Positions 59,401-64,000 of a stretch of 64,000 nucleotides of DNA are shown in pieces. This DNA is from Cyathus striatus (Eukaryota > Basidiomycota > Agaricomycetes > Agaricales > Nidulariaceae): contig JAOVFP010000010.1 in assembly GCA_025738555.1 (NCBI GenBank), positions 2,542,001 to 2,606,000 of the forward strand, in the 5' to 3' direction. Position 1 is the stretch's first letter. The number at the start of each line of letters is the position of its first letter. The translations under genes and the position numbers were made by a program. The notes below the pieces were generated by a model, which saw only the letters and a program-made list of their open reading frames with translations, was not told the origin of the DNA and did not search any database.

Positions 59401-60830
59401 AGGGCGCTAGTCATTTTTGGCATATAGATAGCCGAGGAGAAGGAACTATTATTCGCGTTGCAGCAGGTCTGAAGCTTTGGGCCATTGCTGAGCCCCTTTT
59501 CCTGGACCTTCTTTCATCCACTACTGTTTGGACTGATCCTAATTTTGGAGTTAGATATCTTGATCACTCCAAATGGAGAATTGAGATGGTGGTTTTGAAA
59601 CCAGGGGATACCCTGTAAGTTTATTAAGAAATAGACTTTATTCATAAGTTTTACTTTTGTATAGGATTATGAGGCCCTGTACTCCGCATGCAGTGTACAC
59701 CCTACAGGATGCTATTTGCCATGGTGGACATTATATACCCATCTCCTGCATTTCAAGAGTGATATGTGGATCTATTCACAGCTTCTTCGCTGGCGACATT
59801 ATTACCAATACAGATAACCCTTCTTTTCAAGCTCGTATGAATCTAATAGCATGCTTTCTTTACAAAACTTTAGGGAATGGAAATATGCAAGCCCAAGGTG
59901 AGAGCTTATAGCTCAGTTGCTAAAATATACTAATTTATTTCTCTTAAAGACAAAGGCCACCTTCTGAACATCGCAACAGAGTCTGGGCTCAAAGATCTTA
60001 TGTTCTTTGCATGCTATATAGAGCTTCAGAACGCCCTTTGCACTTCAAGCTACCTGCCTACAACCGATCAGGTTCTGATTGACAAACTTTTGTACAATGG
60101 ATTAGGGTCTGGAGAGGAATCACCTGAAGATGAGGCACTTATGAGGCATGACGTATCTCTGATGAGCCATGACATGCGCATGCAAAATATTTGCAGTAGG
60201 AGCAGAATGGAGATTCTTCTTCGTAAAATCTGTAGAAGATTTTCAATTCTTTTGGAGGGCGAAGCTGAAGCTCAGGACCCATGGACCGCTCTTTTTATAC
60301 CAATGCTTGCTTGGCTAATCCACTCTCTTAATTTCTACCATCTTGGTTCTTTAGGTCTGAGAGAACCTTTTGGAGTTATTGGTAATACCTTCACAACTCT
60401 CTTTGAACGCCAACTGGAGTGGACATCAGAGCGCTGGCCTGAGCTCCAAGCTGAACTGGAGCGCATGGAAAGAAAGCACATAGTGGCTCAAAATCTGGTG
60501 TGGAGTGCACCAAAGTTTGAGGTGCATCTGAACTCCACTGCGAATGCGAGCTCTAAAGGTGTGTTCTTTTTCAATTTCTTTTCCTTTATCTTACTGTATT
60601 TTATTTTTCAAGATTCTACTAAAGAACTTGGGGAAGAGGCTTTGGATATTTATAGACATGGAAGGAGAGCTGGTGATTTGCTCTATATATCAGTATATGC
60701 TGCAAAGCTATCTAAGCGCAGCTCTCCTAATGAGATTGCTTCACAACAAGGTAAGCAAGCTCTAAACCTTACCAATGCAAATTACATTATTTTTTATTCA
60801 GATTCTGCAAAGTGCTCCAGGCAAAGTTGA
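56462..60830 (+). CDS. Large JmjC-domain dioxygenase
   Basis: Starts MAHSSTFRCLIPLSTSALIKE after a short leader. Early exons: 56462-56566, 56615-56908, 56972-57190, 57246-57491, 57551-57743. The N-terminal helical part (LEGLSNLSDLLQAF, EDDIWLAVFSIVDGSSTAF) has no assigned role. A charged repeat linker follows at about 57950-58190, then SRRRSDRVQK and a basic stretch. The JmjC core is near 59390-59800: HFWHIDSRGEGTIIRVAAG (HxD iron ligands), LKLWAIAEP, VVLKPGDTLIMRP, and TPHAVYTLQDAICHGGHY with the distal His. A C-terminal region ends AKCSRQS. One base seems missing at the exon 5 donor (57742-57744) and in a C run at 59199-59201 (APLMDILNASAAPP); with both restored the frame is continuous. Probable chromatin or protein hydroxylase/demethylase. 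Confidence 0.8.
58014..58140 (+). repeat. 39-bp in-frame tandem repeat in the JmjC gene linker
   Basis: Units start GGGG(A/G)CGGGAACGAAGGCAC and run 39 bp (13 codons) from 58014, 58053 and 58092, with a partial fourth unit. One frame encodes Glu/Asp/Gly repeats (NEGTEEDED), another Lys/Thr repeats (TKAQKKTK). Confidence 0.8.
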
Positions 60831-60880
60831 TGCTTTATATAAATATATAAAGTAAATATACATGTTTACTCTACCTATTG

Positions 60881-62694
60881 CTAATTAGTGGAAAGAAAAA
60901 AAGGCCGGTCATTCCAGTCTTGAATTGCATCGCTCTCATCATCTGTGAAATCTACTGAGATAATATTATCACTACTGCCAGTTGGATCAAAGTCATCAAA
61001 ATCATCATCGTTATTAATCTGCTGAAAGAGCCTTTGCTCAGCATTCTCTTCATGAGCTACTGATGCAGGATAGGTAATCCATTCTTGAATAGCTTCAGCA
61101 GCAAAGAGATTATGCTCCCGCATATCAATCAAATGCTCCAATATGCTTATATATACCTCCCAAACATTTGCACGAGTTATAGCAGGCCTTCCAGCTGTGT
61201 GGTATGCCTCTGAGATATGGGGTTCAAATGTAGCTGGTACCAATAGCATAACAGGGTGGTCTTCAGGTACCAACAAGGCTCTTGCCTCTGTGACTGCTTC
61301 TGGGTCAGGTAAAATCTAGAAATAGAAGAGGTTAGCTACTGATTGAATGCACATCTGTTCACTTGAGCAGCTTACTCCATAGTCCCTTGCATCAAAGTTT
61401 TCAGGTTTGTTCCAGATATCAGAAGGGCGACCATGAGGAGTAAGCTTATGTTTGTTTTTTCTCTTTAGTTTGTTATTTACTCTATCTCGATACCCATCCA
61501 GCTCTCTCTGTAGCCAAGGTATAAATATCCATTGAAAAACAAGACTAGAATGTAGAGGGATTAGATAGGTTACCTGAAGTAAAATTTAACACCTACCAAT
61601 GCAGATAGTCATTAGTGTTATAGAGCGCAGGGTGATCTTCTTGCTCTTCTATTCCATAACATAAAATTTCTTCAAATCCTGGAGTAAATCTTCTTCTAAG
61701 CTGGCTCCATTCAATTTCTGGCTTGATATTTGTCTTCTTACGCTTCCAAAGGTGCTGAATGCTATCTTCTGGAAGGGAAGGGTCATGCCAGTGTCGCAAA
61801 AAGGTATTGGCTTGAGCTATTCTAACATTCTCAGTTCCAGGATCACTTTGAGTAAGCAGGGGCATCTCTGTTGCTAGATGTAAGCTAGATCATATTCCTG
61901 TTTTACTAAAGTTTATGCGTACTATTAAACTCCTCCACGGCAGAAAGGTAGTAGTGGCAGGTTAACCTTGGGTTAGAGTTGTTCCACCAAATTCGCAGCC
62001 ATAGAATATAACCTGCAAATGGATCAACGCCAATATGAAGGCATAGGCCAAAGCGGGGCTTCCATTTGTCATGCTGGTCAAAGCACCAAAGATTATTTGG
62101 GCCTGCAGACCAGAACTGCTTTCTAAGAAGGTTCCTTGCCTTTCTTGCTGCTATGAGATCAGGCTCAAATCTAAAGAAGTATTCTGTTATAGCAGTGCTA
62201 GAAGCATATTACTATAAGAAGCCCAAGCAAGACAGAGTTTATGCTTACCGTGATACCTTCTCCTTGTACTCTTGGAAGAATAGGCTTATCATTTCTTCTC
62301 GACCAGCATTGGGATAAATTTTCCTGAGCTCCACCATCCTAGCTAGAATGGTATCGCTAGTGTTACCTTGCTGCCTTACCCCAAGAAGGCCCATGTCCTT
62401 CCTCATTATCCTAAACTTGGTATATCTAGAAAGCCTTAAATTTCAATAGATAAAAGTGAATATTAATACTTACCCAAGAGAATACCTTGTGGTGTCTACA
62501 TGCTCATCCCTCACAGCCTTCCAAATATCTAGATCTGTCTTCTTCTGGTACCAGTATTTCACAATATATGGCGCAACTAGCTCTTGTGGGACTTTTAGCA
62601 TAAGGTGAGTCAGGAATACCCTTTACATATTAGATTCACAGCACCCACCTAGCGGATTATATTGGTTTCTACCTCTACCTTTCTCTGCAGGCAT
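60881..62694 (-). CDS. DDE-type integrase/transposase-like protein
   Basis: Starts MPAEKGRGRNQYNPL and continues over several introns: QELVAPYIVKYWYQKKTDLD, GVRQQGNTSDTILARMVELR, FRFEPDLIAARKARNLLRKQFW. The catalytic-like core is SAGPNNLWCFDQHDKWKPRFGL, HIGVDPFAGYILWLRIWWNNSNP, then LLTQSDPGTENVRIAQAN, WSQLRRRFTPGFEEIL and FIPWLQRELDGYRDRVNN. FDQHDKW and SDPGTEN look like the first two acidic positions of a DDE/RNase-H-fold integrase, and a Glu downstream would complete the triad. The acidic tail (DFDDFDPTGSSDN) ends at 60881, only 50 bp from the stop of the convergent JmjC gene. Proteins of this type are widespread and multicopy in agaricomycetes, from memory. No terminal repeats were found to prove mobility. 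Confidence 0.7.
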
Positions 62695-62784
62695 CTTAGA
62701 GGATAAAGTTGAATTTTTTGATGTGACTTGCAAAGTATCCAAACTTTAAAATCCCTAAAGAAATCTTAAAACGGATGTAGACTG

Positions 62785-62789
62785 CTTTG

Positions 62790-62820
<31 letters not shown>
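62785..62820. repeat. (TTTTG)n microsatellite
   Basis: Six uninterrupted TTTTG units followed by a T run, in the divergent promoter of the DDE-like gene and the next gene. Confidence 0.9.
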
Positions 62821-62971
62821 CCTTTTGTATAGCTTTTAATCAGTTCCCTAGTGGAAAACAGAGACGTTAGCTTCTCTATTTTTCTCTTACTCTTATCAAC
62901 CAAAGATAAATCTTTCTATACCTCAACTTATTTTGCCATTACTTTCCACCGCATTATCCATTACATTTCAT

Positions 62972-63999
62972 ATGTCTGAGTCTGATATTCCACTGGCTAG
63001 TTTTACTGGTGATAATCCATCCACCACTATCTGTGAAAAAAAGGTTGCCAGAATGTGATCCCAGCTGATAAGCTGGCCATTTTTTGCCTTAGAAGTAAGG
63101 GGGATCCTTCAGGAAGAATCATACACTTATGTGAGGGTTGCTACTTTCATTATTCCAACAAACCAAGCACAGTGCAGCCCTCCAGCCGCAGTGCCAGTAA
63201 GTAGAATCCTTTAGACTTGTTTCACTCATAGGAGCTATTAACTGTATTTTACAGGTAATGCATTCTTGCATAGTTCTGAGGCTCCAGGCAGATTAGTGTG
63301 GCCTATACCTAATCTCCCTCATCAAAGCTCTCCTCAAATAGGTCAGCAACTTTCCTATTTAGTTACAACCTTTATGTCATAGTGATTTACATTCTTTTAG
63401 CCTCCCATGCACCTGCTTCTAGCCGTCATTCATTGAGGAGTATAAACCTTCAAAATATCAAGCAAAATACACTTGCAGCACAACGACCTGGTGGGTTTAA
63501 ACCCACTCTTATTTTTCTGCTCAAGCTCATTTAAGATATAAAGACCTAGGGTACAAGACACCCAATGTAGTATCTTTGCCCAAGCAACCAGTTGGAAGAC
63601 TTATGCCTTCATCTGCTGCTCACCAGAGCCCCTACTCAGCTTCTGGCCTTTCTATGGGCCCTCCTGAGGTTGCTTCAATGGGAAGACCAATGGTTAATAC
63701 CCCTTCCTATGGATATAACTCCAACCACCAGCATTACTATAATGACCACAAGCGCTGGGCAGCTGGAAATCCACCCAGGCAAGGCTCTGTAACAGTAGAG
63801 GAGAAGTACAAATTTCCTGTTACTGTATCATTTGCCTATAATCTTCAAAAGCCAGAGCGAGGAAAGCGGTATGGGGACCTTTTGGTGAGATTTTCATTCT
63901 GAATTTGGTTTAAATGTCTAATAGTACCCTTATAGAACGTTGCAGAAACCATATGCTTTGCAGCCAATTCCTCAGGGGAGGAAATTGCCGCTGTTGCAA
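62972..63999 (+). CDS. Uncharacterised zinc-knuckle-like protein, 5' part
   Basis: Starts MSESDIPLASFTGDNPSTT. It then enters a Cys/His segment, ICEKKGCQNVIPADKLAIFC ... HLCEGCYFHYSNKP, once one A is added to the A run at 63037-63043; without it the frame closes at 63058. Pattern CxxxxCx(14)C...CxxC suggests a small zinc-binding domain. After short introns (first donor GTAAGT near 63199) the protein is Ser/Pro/His-rich (SPYSASGLSMGPPEVASMG, YNSNHQHYYND). It continues into VEEKYKFPVTVSFAYNLQKPE, whose gene extends past the window. Family not recognised. It sits head-to-head with the DDE-like gene and may belong with the oxygenase set. Confidence 0.55.
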
Positions 64000-64000
64000 G

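Noticed and set aside
62066..62317. 83-codon plus-strand frame opposite the DDE-like gene
   Set aside because: Antisense to the con­served FDQHDKW-containing exon and without any motif.
1..63999. CRISPR arrays, operons or ribosome binding sites
   Set aside because: The sequence is clearly eukaryotic (spliceosomal introns, tRNA introns), and no regularly spaced short repeats were seen.

Overview
The window looks like chromosomal DNA of an agaricomycete (mushroom-forming basidiomycete). Its genes are broken by many short introns of roughly 40-100 bp. It carries families typical of that class: DUF6533 membrane proteins, fungal rhodopsin-fold membrane proteins, a fungal TET/JBP oxygenase and a JmjC oxygenase. 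It also has two intron-containing tRNA genes and dense DNA-transposon remnants.

Layout. At 0-1.8 kb a partial ADE2 gene faces an RSA3-like ribosome-assembly gene across a 69-bp shared promoter. At 1.8-7.8 kb lie an imperfect tandem repeat, tRNA-Glu(CTC), tRNA-Ala(TGC) and a long gene-poor stretch. At 7.9-10.8 kb a secreted pectate lyase and a secreted epoxide-hydrolase-like enzyme converge. At 11.9-22.8 kb is a transposon nest. It holds two hAT-type elements with perfect 8-bp target duplications, a TA-flanked MITE, a Mutator-like element with 224-bp inverted repeats and an 11-bp duplication, and several copies of a TIR family starting TATGGTGC. A telomere-type Myb gene lies inside this stretch.

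At 22.9-31.2 kb are a divergent protein O-mannosyltransferase without its DE loop and a tail-to-tail pair of rhodopsin-fold paralogues. At 33.3-46.5 kb are an alpha/beta hydrolase, a gene of unknown function followed by a TAP-type peptidase (a unit that was duplicated, leaving a decayed copy of the unknown gene plus a second peptidase), and two tandem DUF6533 genes. An O-methyltransferase sits at 48.5-50.4 kb.

The right end, 52.9-64 kb, is the most interesting part. A TET/JBP-type dioxygenase and a JmjC-type dioxygenase are divergently arranged around about 2 kb of CpG-dense tandem repeats. Next to them are a DDE-type transposase/integrase-like gene and a zinc-knuckle gene that runs off the window. 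This looks like a DNA-modification/chromatin gene set coupled to a mobile element. That reading is inference.

Caution on the sequence itself: at least eight otherwise well-conserved reading frames are broken by the loss of exactly one base in a homopolymer (GGG to GG, AAA to AA, CCCC to CCC and so on). This looks like an uncorrected assembly error pattern rather than eight independent pseudogenes.
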